Below are positions 24,187-32,734 of a stretch of 64,000 nt of DNA, piece by piece. Position numbers and translations under genes: made by a program. A model generated the notes under the pieces. It was not told where the DNA came from and made no database searches. It worked only from the letters and a program-made list of their open reading frames with translations. Source of the stretch: Bacteroidia bacterium (GTDB lineage Bacteria > Bacteroidota > Bacteroidia > Flavobacteriales > Flavobacteriaceae); assembly GCA_030430385.1 (NCBI GenBank), contig JAUIFO010000003.1, positions 186,001 through 250,000 of the forward strand, in the 5' to 3' direction. Each line of letters starts with the position of its first letter. Position 1 is the first letter of the stretch.

Positions 24187-25557
24187 ATGTCTGAAGAAAA
24201 AGAACATATCCAATTTGAGCTAACAGATGAGCTTATTTCTGAGGTAGAATTGCTAGTCTCAAAATATGAAGACAAAGCGTTAACCACCTTGTTGAATGAG
24301 TTTCACTATGCTGATATTGCCGAAATTCTTGATGAATTAAATCTTGAAGATGCAGTTTATGTAATCAAGCTTTTAGATTCAGAATTAACCTCTGATATCA
24401 TCACAGAATTAGATGAGGATACACGTGAAAAAATCCTTGAAAATCTTTCAGCACAAGAAATTGCAGAAGAAGTTGAAGAGTTAGATACAGATGATGCTGC
24501 CGATATTATTGCTGAACTTCCTCAAGAACGTCAAGCTGAAGTAATTTCAAGAATTGAAGATGACGAACACAGAGAAGAAATTACCGAATTATTAAACTAC
24601 GACGACGATACTGCTGGTAGCTTGATGGCAAAAGAGCTCGTTAAAGTTTATGAAACTTGGACTGTTGCTGGATGCTTACGACGCATTAGAGGTCAGGCTA
24701 AAGAAGTTACCAGAGTACATTCTATCTATGTGGTTAACAAAGAAGAAAAGCTTATTGGCAGACTATCGCTTAAAGATTTGATCGTTGCAAAGAGCGAGCA
24801 GAAAATTGCAGATATTTCCAAAGAGAATGTCGATTTTGTAAATGTCGCTGATGATGTTGAAGATGTTGCTAAGGTGATGGCAAAATATGACTTAGAAGCG
24901 ATTCCTGTTGTTGACGATTCGCAAACCTTATTAGGAAGAATTACCATTGACGATATTGTAGATGTTTTAAAAGAAGAAGCCGAAAAAGACTATCAGATGG
25001 CAGCAGGTATCACTGGTGACGTTGAAGCCGATGATAGTATTTTAGAACTAACAAGAGCTCGATTGCCTTGGTTATTTTTAGGCTTAGTTGGTGGTGTAGG
25101 TGCTTTTATTATAATGGAAGGATTTCAAAAGGCTTTTGATACCTATAAAGTACTGTTCTTCTTTACGCCATTAATTGCAGCAATGGCTGGAAATGTTGGT
25201 GTACAATCTAGTGCGATCATTGTGCAAGGTTTAGCAAACGACGATGTTAAAGGTAGTGTCAATAATCGTCTTATAAAAGAAATGCTTTTAGCAGCATTAA
25301 ACGGAGTTATTTTGGCTGTATTTCTTTTCATATTTGTTTGGGTTTGGGAACAAGATTTTCAAACCGCACTCGCCATATCATTATCGCTTATTGCTGTTAT
25401 TATTGTCGCTGGTTTGATTGGTACATTTATTCCGTTATTTCTCGATAAACGTGGCATTGACCCAGCAATAGCTACTGGTCCATTTATAACCACTAGTAAT
25501 GATATCTTAGGAATTTTACTCTACTTCTGGATTGCCAAACTTATTCTGGGTATTTAA
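24187..25557 (+). CDS. mgtE: MgtE-type magnesium transporter
   Basis: 456 residues. N-terminal acidic helical MgtE domain (about 20-125; many Asp/Glu, IAELPQERQAEVI), two CBS domains (about 130-260, DAIPVVD-like segment DLEAIPVVDDSQTLLGRI), then five membrane helices (about 285-456) with the pore-region PLIAAMAGNVGVQSSA and the closing segment TTSNDILGILLYFWIA. Homodimeric Mg channel gated by cytosolic Mg. No riboswitch-like leader is visible in the 79 bases upstream. Confidence 0.95.
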   Translation: MSEEKEHIQFELTDELISEVELLVSKYEDKALTTLLNEFHYADIAEILDELNLEDAVYVIKLLDSELTSDIITELDEDTREKILENLSAQEIAEEVEELDTDDAADIIAELPQERQAEVISRIEDDEHREEITELLNYDDDTAGSLMAKELVKVYETWTVAGCLRRIRGQAKEVTRVHSIYVVNKEEKLIGRLSLKDLIVAKSEQKIADISKENVDFVNVADDVEDVAKVMAKYDLEAIPVVDDSQTLLGRITIDDIVDVLKEEAEKDYQMAAGITGDVEADDSILELTRARLPWLFLGLVGGVGAFIIMEGFQKAFDTYKVLFFFTPLIAAMAGNVGVQSSAIIVQGLANDDVKGSVNNRLIKEMLLAALNGVILAVFLFIFVWVWEQDFQTALAISLSLIAVIIVAGLIGTFIPLFLDKRGIDPAIATGPFITTSNDILGILLYFWIAKLILGI

Positions 25558-25625
25558 CTGTTCTACTGTATCCAAAACTCATATTACATGTAGTAAAATT
25601 ACTACGCCACTTGTACAAAACTTTG

Positions 25626-25695
25626 TAACTTTGTTATTAATCTCTAATCAAATAATATTAATATCAATCATTACAATGCAACCCTAATTGTAATG
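25626..25695 (+). promoter_or_regulatory. -7 box and inverted repeat before the HNH gene
   Basis: TAACTTTG at 25626-25633 fits TAnnTTTG. Further on, CATTACAAT (25669-25677) and ATTGTAATG (25687-25695) form a perfect 9-bp inverted repeat with a 9-base spacer, 19 bases before the ATG. It could be an operator or a leader hairpin. Confidence 0.45.
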
Positions 25696-25714
25696 CATTG
25701 ATGACGTAAACATT

Positions 25715-26263
25715 ATGATACGAAGTTATAGAAATGAAAAATGGAAAGACATAACATTTGACGAAGGTATTGCTGAAAACGAAAAGTTTAAAATCTCTAA
25801 TTATGGTCGAATTATAAACTGTAAAGGAGAAAAAGAAGTTGAAGTAAATAGAACCTACATAAATGGTTACCAAAACCTTCAGTTAAAGCAAAGAGTAAAC
25901 GGAAAATCTACAAGTAGATATGTCCACAAACTTGTGGCTGAACATTTTCTAGAACAAAATGATGGCATCTGTGTCATTCATCTGAATTATGACAAAACTG
26001 ATAATCGCGTAGAAAATCTTAAGTGGGCCACAAAACGTGAAAAGGAAATTCACCAGTTCAGTAATCCTGAATATAAGAACAGACCTCGAAGAAGGACCTA
26101 TTCAAAACTCACAGAAACTAAGGTAAAGTTAATTAAGCGAAAAATTAACGATCCAAACCGACGCACCCGAATGAAAATGATCGCAAAGCAATTCGGGATT
26201 TCAGAAATGCAACTATACCGTATTAAAACTGGTGAAAATTGGGGTTATGTAACCGAATATTAA
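25715..26263 (+). CDS. Free-standing HNH endonuclease-like protein with NUMOD4 and C-terminal HTH
   Basis: 182 residues. N-terminal NUMOD4-type segment (about 8-45: W..I.F.......ISNYGRIIN). HNH_3-type core about 70-118 (VHKLVAEHFLEQ then IHLNYDKTDNRVENLKWAT, retaining His, Asn and the final N-x-x-N-L-x-W pattern). C-terminal helix-turn-helix about 130-175 (RMKMIAKQFGISEMQLYRIKTGENW). This layout matches phage or intron homing endonucleases, yet there is no intron, phage or disrupted gene nearby. Activity is unproven; the HTH could also make it a regulator. Confidence 0.8.
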   Translation: MIRSYRNEKWKDITFDEGIAENEKFKISNYGRIINCKGEKEVEVNRTYINGYQNLQLKQRVNGKSTSRYVHKLVAEHFLEQNDGICVIHLNYDKTDNRVENLKWATKREKEIHQFSNPEYKNRPRRRTYSKLTETKVKLIKRKINDPNRRTRMKMIAKQFGISEMQLYRIKTGENWGYVTEY

Positions 26264-26360
26264 AAGTATTTATGTCGCTTTCTAAAGAGTTATTCAGTAG
26301 ATACAGACGACAGGAACACCTTTATAATAATCTGGTTGACTTCAGTTTTGCCAATCGTAT

Positions 26361-27497
26361 TTATTTTCTTACTGCTGTATATGTTCCGTCAGGTTGAGTG
26401 ACAGTTAATTTCTTAAACACGCCGTTTTCTGGGTCATTAAATTCTATTTTATATTCTAGTGATTGTTTTAAATGAAACTCATGTTCACCCGTTGGAATCA
26501 ATTCATAAGGAGGTTGTCCTGTTACGGAAAAATAAAGTTTAGTACCATTCTCTTGTGTGTAAATCTTTATGGTGGTTCCTTGTATTTCATATTCGCCCAC
26601 ATATTGTTTTAAAGTACTTTGATCTACATATATGATTTTGGGTCTGTAATCAATAGCATCAGGTTTTGGCACTACTCTTAATGTCTCTTTAGAGGCAGTA
26701 TTATTTCCTGTCATCTCATCATTAATCCATTTAATAAATTGTGATACTCTGGTGTAATTCTCTACAACACCATATAAACCTTCATCTCCGCCTTTTGTAT
26801 CTTGCCACGAGCTTATACCTGCTAAGTAAACAACATCATCCTTTACAATAAATGCAGGTCCACCACTATCACCAGGACCACTAATACCTTCATATTCTGT
26901 AAGGTATTTTGTTTTCGTGTCTGGGTGGTCAAAAGTCCATGTTAGCCAGTTGCCAGTTGCTGTTTCTATTCTATTGGTAGCACCTCTTTGCTTCCCGTCA
27001 TTACCATTTATTCCAATTAACCCATTCCCTTTGTTACCTCTACCCAACATATATATTAGCTTGTCTACTTCGTCTTCATCAGCATATAATTTCGCCTGTA
27101 ATGTACCTAAAGGTTTTGTTTTTAAGTGTAATAATGCAATATCTGCTTGTTTCTCATCCCATTTTTTATACATAATGACCTTATCCACTTCAATCTCTTC
27201 ATCATTAATAATGACAAAATGTTTCCTTCCTCTGTTAAATTTACTCGCAATTACTTCGACACAATGAGCAGCTGAAATTGCCCATTGATCTGCTATAATG
27301 GTGCCTTCACAATCTGGTAGATTTATATGACATATATATTTTTCAAATTTTTCTGCTAGTTTGATAAACTCAGCATCATCTTTATCGTGCCTGGTGATCA
27401 TTTCATCATTCTTGGCATTATTTTTATAACTAAAGCTTACTAATAGTAATGATAGTATTAGAAGTAATACCATTGTGTTTGTTTTTTTCATTTTCAT
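26361..27497 (-). CDS. Secreted trypsin-like serine protease fused to a DUF3471-like domain
   Basis: 378 residues. Signal segment about 1-25. Chymotrypsin-fold protease about 45-262 with a complete triad: His78 (WAISAAHCVE), Asp119 (QADIALLHLK), Ser211 (GPGDSGGPAF). The C-terminal 85 residues (about 290-378: LKQYVGEYEI, then TGQPPYELIPTGEHEFHLK) resemble DUF3471, a small beta domain usually found behind beta-lactamase-like hydrolases. The neighbouring serine hydrolase gene lacks such a tail. Likely periplasmic or surface. Same direction as the following genes; 38 bases from the hydrolase gene. Confidence 0.85.
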   Translation of the reverse strand: MKMKKTNTMVLLLILSLLLVSFSYKNNAKNDEMITRHDKDDAEFIKLAEKFEKYICHINLPDCEGTIIADQWAISAAHCVEVIASKFNRGRKHFVIINDEEIEVDKVIMYKKWDEKQADIALLHLKTKPLGTLQAKLYADEDEVDKLIYMLGRGNKGNGLIGINGNDGKQRGATNRIETATGNWLTWTFDHPDTKTKYLTEYEGISGPGDSGGPAFIVKDDVVYLAGISSWQDTKGGDEGLYGVVENYTRVSQFIKWINDEMTGNNTASKETLRVVPKPDAIDYRPKIIYVDQSTLKQYVGEYEIQGTTIKIYTQENGTKLYFSVTGQPPYELIPTGEHEFHLKQSLEYKIEFNDPENGVFKKLTVTQPDGTYTAVRK

Positions 27498-27535
27498 TTT
27501 ATTATTATGTATAATTATTGTTGTAGTTAATACTT

Positions 27536-28615
27536 TTACTCAGTGAGCAAAAAGTTTGATATCGCACCTGCAATGGTGTATACAAATGCTTCAAGTTCAT
27601 TGCTAAGTACGACTATTGTAATTCCTTTGTTTGGGTAGATCCACATATCAGATGCAAAAAAATCAGTGGTGCCACCATGTAATACTAACTTATTCTCTGA
27701 ATCATTATTTTCAATTCCCCAGCCATATCCATAGCTTTCATATATATTTGTGGGTTGAAAATGCGGAAATAGGTATTTGTTTGTAGCTGCTTCATCTAAT
27801 ACTGTGTTATTCATTATTGATTGGCTCCAGAGTAATAAATCATTCGCTCGTGTTAGAATACCTCCATTTCCTTTAAGATTGAGATAAGGACCATTTTCAC
27901 TCCAATTCTCTTCGTTTGGCTTATTATTTTCAACTCCGTTCAAATAACCGTTAGCCACTTCATCTTGTTGCCAATCTGGAATTATATAACCCGTATGATG
28001 CATGTTTGAAGGTTCAAAAATCTCTAGATTTAAAAAGCTCTCATAATCCATTCCACTAACTTTTTCTATGATTAAACCAAGTAAGCTATAGCCAACATTA
28101 GAATAATTAAACCTTTCTCCAACGGAACTAATTAATTCACTATCAAAAACTTGGTCTAAAAACTCTTCCTCGGTAATGGTTTCATAATCTCCACCTATTC
28201 CACCTACTAAACCTGAAGAATGTGTAAGTAATTGATGGATGGTTATATTCTCTTTGTCATTAGGAACAGTGTCAAAGTATTTTGATAAACTATCATTAAC
28301 TGAGAGCGTATTTTGCATCTCTAATTTTAAAATTCCAGCCGCTGTAAATTGTTTTGTAATAGATCCCATATCAAAAACAGTATTGATATCATGAAATCCA
28401 TTTTCTTGACTATTTTTTCTTCCATATGCTTTATTAAATAAGATATTGTCATTTTGAGCAACTAAAACAACTCCTGAAAAGTCTCTTGCTATAAGCTCTG
28501 CATCAAGATCAGAAAAATCATCAATTATTACCTCTTCATCACTATTAGTACAACTAAGATTCATTGATAAAAATGACATTGTTAGAAGTACTAAAATTGT
28601 ATTTGTTCTTTTCAT
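27536..28615 (-). CDS. Beta-lactamase-family serine hydrolase, lipoprotein
   Basis: 359 residues from ATG 28615 (MKRTNTILVLLTMSF). Lipoprotein signal with lipobox LSMNLSC, then an Asp/Glu spacer. Class C beta-lactamase/DD-peptidase fold: SxxK as GSITKQF, YxN as YSNVGYS, and HGG as LVLHGGTTDFF. Family members hydrolyse D-amino peptides, esters or beta-lactams; the substrate cannot be told. No C-terminal extra domain. An upstream TTG at 28660 would spoil the signal peptide and is rejected. Confidence 0.88.
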   Translation of the reverse strand: MKRTNTILVLLTMSFLSMNLSCTNSDEEVIIDDFSDLDAELIARDFSGVVLVAQNDNILFNKAYGRKNSQENGFHDINTVFDMGSITKQFTAAGILKLEMQNTLSVNDSLSKYFDTVPNDKENITIHQLLTHSSGLVGGIGGDYETITEEEFLDQVFDSELISSVGERFNYSNVGYSLLGLIIEKVSGMDYESFLNLEIFEPSNMHHTGYIIPDWQQDEVANGYLNGVENNKPNEENWSENGPYLNLKGNGGILTRANDLLLWSQSIMNNTVLDEAATNKYLFPHFQPTNIYESYGYGWGIENNDSENKLVLHGGTTDFFASDMWIYPNKGITIVVLSNELEAFVYTIAGAISNFLLTE

Positions 28616-28642
28616 TATTTTTAAAATAAAAGTTTGAATATT

Positions 28643-28679
28643 AAAAAAAATATAACCCAAGTGAATTCACTCGGGTTTT
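28643..28679 (-). terminator. Terminator of the beta-barrel gene 28697-29257
   Basis: Near-perfect palindrome AACCCAAGTG..CACTCGGGTT, followed on the minus strand by ATATTTTTTTT. Confidence 0.75.
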
Positions 28680-28696
28680 AGAATTGTGAGTTTGTA

Positions 28697-29257
28697 TTAA
28701 AAGAAATATCCAACAGATAGTTGAAATACACCATTTCTGTTTTTTTCTGAAAAACCGTCTACATTGTTAATGTTCGATAATCCAAGGTTATATCTAGCAG
28801 TAAAGTTAAGTCCGTTATCGAGTTTATAGCCTACTCCAAAATTGACACCATAATCTGTTGTATGTAGAAGATCTTTATAGTCAATAGTTCCTCCTTTAGT
28901 AGATAATAAATAACCAACTTGCGGTCCGGCTTCTAAACTCAATCTTTCTGTAACATAGTATTTCCCTATCACTGGAATATTTAGATAGTATAGTGAGATT
29001 CTGCCTTCAGATTCGATATTGATATCAGAGCCTTGTCCGGAATATATGATTTCAGGTTGTAAGGAAAATTTGTTTGTGATTTTCCATTCAGCCATGACAC
29101 CAACGTGAAAGTCTGTATTGGGCTTAAAGTCTTCTGTATTGTCTCCGGTAATAAATGCAAGATTTAGACCTGCTTTTGCTCCAAATTCAACTTTTTGAGC
29201 ATTGATGTTTGTTAATCCTAAAACTGCTATAACAGTTACTAATAATAATTTTTTCAT
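28697..29257 (-). CDS. Outer-membrane beta-barrel (porin family) protein
   Basis: 186 residues. Signal peptide 1-20 (ends TNINAQ). The rest reads FGAKAGLNLAFITGD, FHVGVMAEWKI, LQPEIIYSGQG, LNIPVIGKYYV, LEAGPQVGYLL, FTARYNLGLSNI, ending LSVGYFF: the PorT/OMP_b-brl_2 pattern of 8-stranded Bacteroidota barrels with a terminal Phe. It is preceded by a control region homologous to that in front of the hydrolase 30642-31538, so it probably answers to the AraC regulator 31643-32734 (inference). Confidence 0.88.
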   Translation of the reverse strand: MKKLLLVTVIAVLGLTNINAQKVEFGAKAGLNLAFITGDNTEDFKPNTDFHVGVMAEWKITNKFSLQPEIIYSGQGSDINIESEGRISLYYLNIPVIGKYYVTERLSLEAGPQVGYLLSTKGGTIDYKDLLHTTDYGVNFGVGYKLDNGLNFTARYNLGLSNINNVDGFSEKNRNGVFQLSVGYFF

Positions 29258-29382
29258 GTATTTTATGTTTTTTGATTTGTGGGTGCAAACGTAGATATGA
29301 AATCAAAACAAAAAGTTAATATTGATTCTGAAAACGTACTGAAACAATGGAATTGTACAAATTAGGACGTTTGATGTATGGT
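29258..29382 (-). promoter_or_regulatory. Control region copy B (shared with 31539-31665), with remnant of an AraC gene end
   Basis: Aligns over about 125 bases with copy A upstream of 30642-31538. Shared blocks include TGTTTTTTGATTT, AAGTT, CTGAA, GTACT.AAACA and ACAAATTAGGACGTTT. The minus-strand -7 box TACGTTTG lies at 29293-29286. At its far end the minus strand can still be read as I-H-Q-T-S-stop, matching L-H-K-T-S-stop, the last residues of the AraC regulator that borders copy A. Confidence 0.65.
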
Positions 29383-29982
29383 TTAAAACAAATCATTGAG
29401 ATTAAAACGATATGATAGTCTTAATAGAAATACAGTTAAAGGTTTAGAATTTGATTTAACAATAGTTGTAGTTCTGGTTCCATTGTAATTGGGAGTAACT
29501 CCAAGATATTGATATCTTAATGACAAGATGAAGTTATTAATGTGTCCTCCTACATTTATTCCTGCAGTAAAATTTGGTTGATTTATTTTGACTCTTTTGT
29601 CTGTATGCACAAATGAGAACAATGAAGAATAACCCAAATTTGATTCAACAAACAGATATTTATTTATTGGTAATCTATAAAGGATTGTTATGGCTGTAAA
29701 CTTAAAATCATTTGATGATAATATTTCGATATTGTTATTTACAGTATTAGAAGTGCCTGGAATAAAATTACCTCCTAAATAAAAACCTAAACCTAGTTCT
29801 CCAAATGAATACGGTTTTATAACGCTAAAATGTAATTCAGCTTTACCTCGTGCATTTTTATTACCTACAATGTTTCCAATTCCTGCGCCAATTTCTATAA
29901 ATGTGTCTTGCGCACAAACACCATGAAAAACAAATAAAAATAAAGGAGTGATTAATAGACACCTTATTGTATGCATTGGCAT
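29383..29982 (-). CDS. Probable outer-membrane beta-barrel protein
   Basis: 199 residues from ATG 29982. Signal peptide with a hydrophobic run CLLITPLFLFVFHGVCAQ. Repeated amphipathic strands (IEIGAGIGNIVG, LHFSVIKPYSFGELGLGFYLGGNF, FKFTAITILYRLP, FVESNLGYSSLFSF, FILSLRYQYLGV, VFLLRLSYRFNLNDLF) indicate a small barrel. Its stop codon is 1 base beyond the conserved control region B. It stands in the place where the AraC regulator stands in the homologous module, which suggests replacement of a regulator gene. Function unknown. Confidence 0.65.
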   Translation of the reverse strand: MPMHTIRCLLITPLFLFVFHGVCAQDTFIEIGAGIGNIVGNKNARGKAELHFSVIKPYSFGELGLGFYLGGNFIPGTSNTVNNNIEILSSNDFKFTAITILYRLPINKYLFVESNLGYSSLFSFVHTDKRVKINQPNFTAGINVGGHINNFILSLRYQYLGVTPNYNGTRTTTIVKSNSKPLTVFLLRLSYRFNLNDLF

Positions 29983-30127
29983 AAATTGCACTTTAATCAA
30001 AATATTCTAATAATTTTTTTGGTAAAAAACAGCAACTTTATTAGCTTACAATAAAGATTTATGTGAATATCCATCTCTATCAAAGCAATAAAATCGCTAT
30101 TAATCTTATACGCTATTAGCAAGGGTT

Positions 30128-30619
30128 TTAATACACTTTCCTTTTAAAAATATAACGTGTAATAAAAATCCCATTCCCATCACTTTTACCAGCATCACTT
30201 TCTACAGCACTAGTTACGAATATCAAATCCCAACCTTCTGCAATCATAGTAGTTAACTTTGAAGAGATTACAGCATCATTCGCTGCTATATTCTGAAATC
30301 GAATTCCTCCAATATTATAAAAGTTCAACAATTTTGTTTCCTCAAAATCCTTAACTCTAATATCTTTTCTTTTAGATTTGTTTCTGGTATTATCATCATT
30401 AGTTTGTGTAGAGGTGAATTTTTTATAATCTCTTTTATCATTGGATGAAATTAAACGCGATCTACCTAATCCGTCAGGTATTATAGACTCTATGCTTGTA
30501 ATGACCTTTACTTCAAATTCTTGTTTTAAAACATCTTGTTCTTTTAAGGTCTCTTGCGCCAAAGTATTAGTTATAAATACTATAAATACAGCCATAGTTG
30601 TTAATATGGTCTTTCTCAT
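30128..30619 (-). CDS. Secreted protein of unknown function
   Basis: 163 residues. Signal peptide 1-21 (MRKTILTTMAVFIVFITNTLA-Q). The middle is basic and polar (NDDNTRNKSKRKDIRV). The C-terminal third has FYNIGGIRFQNIAAN and SSKLTTMIAEGWDLIFVTSAV then RYIFKRK, recalling the DUF4177-type pattern of a short sheet-helix domain with a conserved EGW. It lies 22 bases after the alpha/beta hydrolase gene in the same direction, so it is probably co-transcribed and controlled by copy A. No enzymatic motif. Confidence 0.6.
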   Translation of the reverse strand: MRKTILTTMAVFIVFITNTLAQETLKEQDVLKQEFEVKVITSIESIIPDGLGRSRLISSNDKRDYKKFTSTQTNDDNTRNKSKRKDIRVKDFEETKLLNFYNIGGIRFQNIAANDAVISSKLTTMIAEGWDLIFVTSAVESDAGKSDGNGIFITRYIFKRKVY

Positions 30620-30641
30620 TTATTTAAGTTTTATGTTATAA

Positions 30642-31538
30642 TTATTCTATACCAAAGGCTTCACTAAAACCTTGTTGTATAAAGCCCTCAAAAGGTTCGT
30701 CATGGCCTCCAGTACCAGAAAGTATATTAGCGTTTTTAGATTGCAAAAATGTAACCTCTTCCTTTGTAAGACTACCAACTGCTTCGTCTGTTTCTCCATA
30801 AATATATGTTATGTTAGATAGGCTTTCAATAGCACTAAATTGCTGTGTATATCTATTCATTCCTAAACTTGCAAACAGCCTAGCTTCATTTCTATTAAAT
30901 ACATTATCAAATGGTTCTTCATCTACTATTGGAGTAACTCCGTTTTCAAAGTACGCGTTCTTTCCATCTGCAAGACCTTGCCACATAGCATCATTAATAT
31001 CCAATCTACCTGTCATAATTAAATATTTATCAGCGACTTCTATTCCTTTTTCTGCAATTAGTTCTTGTGTTACAAATGCGCCATATGAAATTCCGGCAAT
31101 GTAAACTGTTCTCCCTTCATCTTTAAAGTACCTAACTACTTGATGTAGAATATCTATACTTTCAGCATTAAAATTAACAGCTTGGTCTAAAGTAATTTCA
31201 TTGCCTTCTAATATGCCAGGATTTAACGTTTGCGCTTGGTGCACATTTATAGTTAATATATCTGTAGTATTAAAACCTGAGACAATATCGTCTACTAATT
31301 CTGTATCGAGTTCTGTGCTAGGACCTCCTGGTACAGTTATCAATACTGTAGAGGCTTTTTCATCTCCATTAAAATAAATTAAATTTTTAATCTCTTGTGA
31401 AATTTCATTAAAGCCAGGAGGATTGTCGTCATTTTTAGAACATGACACTATTGTGAATGTAAAAATTGCTAATAGAACTAAGTTTAAAATTGTACGATAA
31501 TGATTTTTGCTTACCGTTTTTGAAAATACTCTTCTCAT
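30642..31538 (-). CDS. Alpha/beta-hydrolase lipoprotein
   Basis: 298 residues. Lipoprotein signal with lipobox TIVSC (about 29-33) and a SKNDDNPP spacer. Alpha/beta-hydrolase landmarks: TVPGGPSTEL after strand 3, nucleophile elbow GISYGAF, TYIYGETDEAVG for the acid segment, and GTGGHDEPFEGF for the catalytic His. Likely esterase or peptidase at the outer membrane or periplasm; substrate unknown. First gene of a two-gene unit behind a conserved control region (31539-31665). Confidence 0.8.
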   Translation of the reverse strand: MRRVFSKTVSKNHYRTILNLVLLAIFTFTIVSCSKNDDNPPGFNEISQEIKNLIYFNGDEKASTVLITVPGGPSTELDTELVDDIVSGFNTTDILTINVHQAQTLNPGILEGNEITLDQAVNFNAESIDILHQVVRYFKDEGRTVYIAGISYGAFVTQELIAEKGIEVADKYLIMTGRLDINDAMWQGLADGKNAYFENGVTPIVDEEPFDNVFNRNEARLFASLGMNRYTQQFSAIESLSNITYIYGETDEAVGSLTKEEVTFLQSKNANILSGTGGHDEPFEGFIQQGFSEAFGIE

Positions 31539-31665
31539 TGATTTTTGTTTTTTGATTTATACTGGTCAAAAGTATATTGGTCAAAAAAATAAAAGTTGAG
31601 TTTTATCACTGAAGAAGTACTAAAACAGTAGAATCGGACAAATTAGGACGTTTTATGTAGCTTTC
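31539..31665 (-). promoter_or_regulatory. Control region copy A for the hydrolase operon
   Basis: Minus-strand -7 box TACTTTTG at 31574-31567, within a direct repeat GGTCAAAA (31564-31571 and 31579-31586). An AACTTTT block stands at the -33 distance. Upstream, GTACT.AAACA.T.GAAT and ACAAATTAGGACG are conserved with copy B and overlap the 3' end of the AraC gene. The leader to the ATG is about 25 A-rich bases. Confidence 0.65.
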
Positions 31666-32734
31666 TATAGGCGCCTGGTGACATTTTATAGCTAGTATTA
31701 AAAGCACTATAGAAAGCACTTTTAGATTTAAAGCCAGCTTCCAAGCCTATAGCTTCGACAGAGTATTTATTAAAAACAGGATCTTGTAGCAGGTCTTTAG
31801 CAGCTTCAATACGATATTCATTTATAAATTGTATGACACTTTTATTTATTTCCTGATTTATGATTTGTGACAAGTAGCCTTCACTAGTCTCTAACCGCGT
31901 TGCTAAGTCCAACCTACTCAAAAGTGGGTTTTTATATAGCTCTTCATCTTCCATTAGCTTATAAAGATTAGTAATGATTTTAGACGTTGTAGAACTTTTT
32001 ATTTTCTTTTTTAACGGAGTACTTGTTATATTTTTTGAAACTAAATAATCGTGTATTTCTTCTTTTTGAGCAATTACTTGTAATTTAAATACACCATAGT
32101 ATAAAATCCACCAAAAGAATAAACACATGCTTACCCACAATACATACATTATATTAAAGGACTGAAATATATATGCTTCTATTCGTGTCAAAACCCAGCA
32201 CGCTATAAGAGACATAATAAACAAGTTTAAACGCAATAACCAGCGTTTTTTATCTTTAGAAACAACCTCGGTTTCTAGAATTAATTTTCTGCCATAAAAA
32301 ATCAAAATTATATTAAAAATAATAGAAGCAGTATCTCTTAAGAAAAATAAAAGAAATTCTAAAATTGAACCATACAGGTTAAAAACATACACTGGTATTT
32401 CAAGAATGACACAACTAATAAAAGGAAGATATAACCATTTATACCTCTTGCTGTTATAAAAACTATGCTTAATTTGGATTAGAAAATAAGTAAATACTGT
32501 AGTTCCAAATAAAGTATCGAATTTAAAATTACTAAACATTATAACAAAGATGTTATCTGGAAGAATAATATGTAACCATTCTAGAAAGGTCAAACTAGAA
32601 ATCAAAAACAATGACAGTGCTAGATAGTTGTTAGCACGACTTTTATAAAATGATGATGTAAAAAGTACGATACTTATAAAGTATCCAATAATTACACTTG
32701 CAATCATTACAAAGTCTAGAATAGTTTGATTCAT
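31643..32734 (-). CDS. Membrane-anchored AraC-family transcriptional regulator
   Basis: 363 residues. The N-terminal about 215 residues form some seven membrane helices (VMIASVIIGYFISIVLF, LALSLFLISSLTFLEWL, FGTTVFTYFLIQI, etc.); the C-terminal about 110 residues are an AraC HTH domain (LLSRLDLATRLETSEGYLSQIIN and KYSVEAIGLEAGFKSKSAFYSAFNTSYKMSPGAYRK). A sensor-regulator of this build is frequent in Flavobacteriia. The downstream hydrolase and the barrel gene at 28697 have homologous control regions, so both are its likely targets. The gene end overlaps copy A of that region. Confidence 0.88.
   Translation of the reverse strand: MNQTILDFVMIASVIIGYFISIVLFTSSFYKSRANNYLALSLFLISSLTFLEWLHIILPDNIFVIMFSNFKFDTLFGTTVFTYFLIQIKHSFYNSKRYKWLYLPFISCVILEIPVYVFNLYGSILEFLLFFLRDTASIIFNIILIFYGRKLILETEVVSKDKKRWLLRLNLFIMSLIACWVLTRIEAYIFQSFNIMYVLWVSMCLFFWWILYYGVFKLQVIAQKEEIHDYLVSKNITSTPLKKKIKSSTTSKIITNLYKLMEDEELYKNPLLSRLDLATRLETSEGYLSQIINQEINKSVIQFINEYRIEAAKDLLQDPVFNKYSVEAIGLEAGFKSKSAFYSAFNTSYKMSPGAYRKLHKTS

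Noticed and set aside
28616-28660. Upstream TTG start for the serine hydrolase
   Set aside because: Would place 15 residues before a good lipoprotein signal sequence and overlaps the terminator of the preceding gene.
25700-32734. Genomic island or prophage
   Set aside because: The block looks accessory in content, but there is no integrase, transposase, phage structural gene or flanking repeat, and base composition is like the surroundings.
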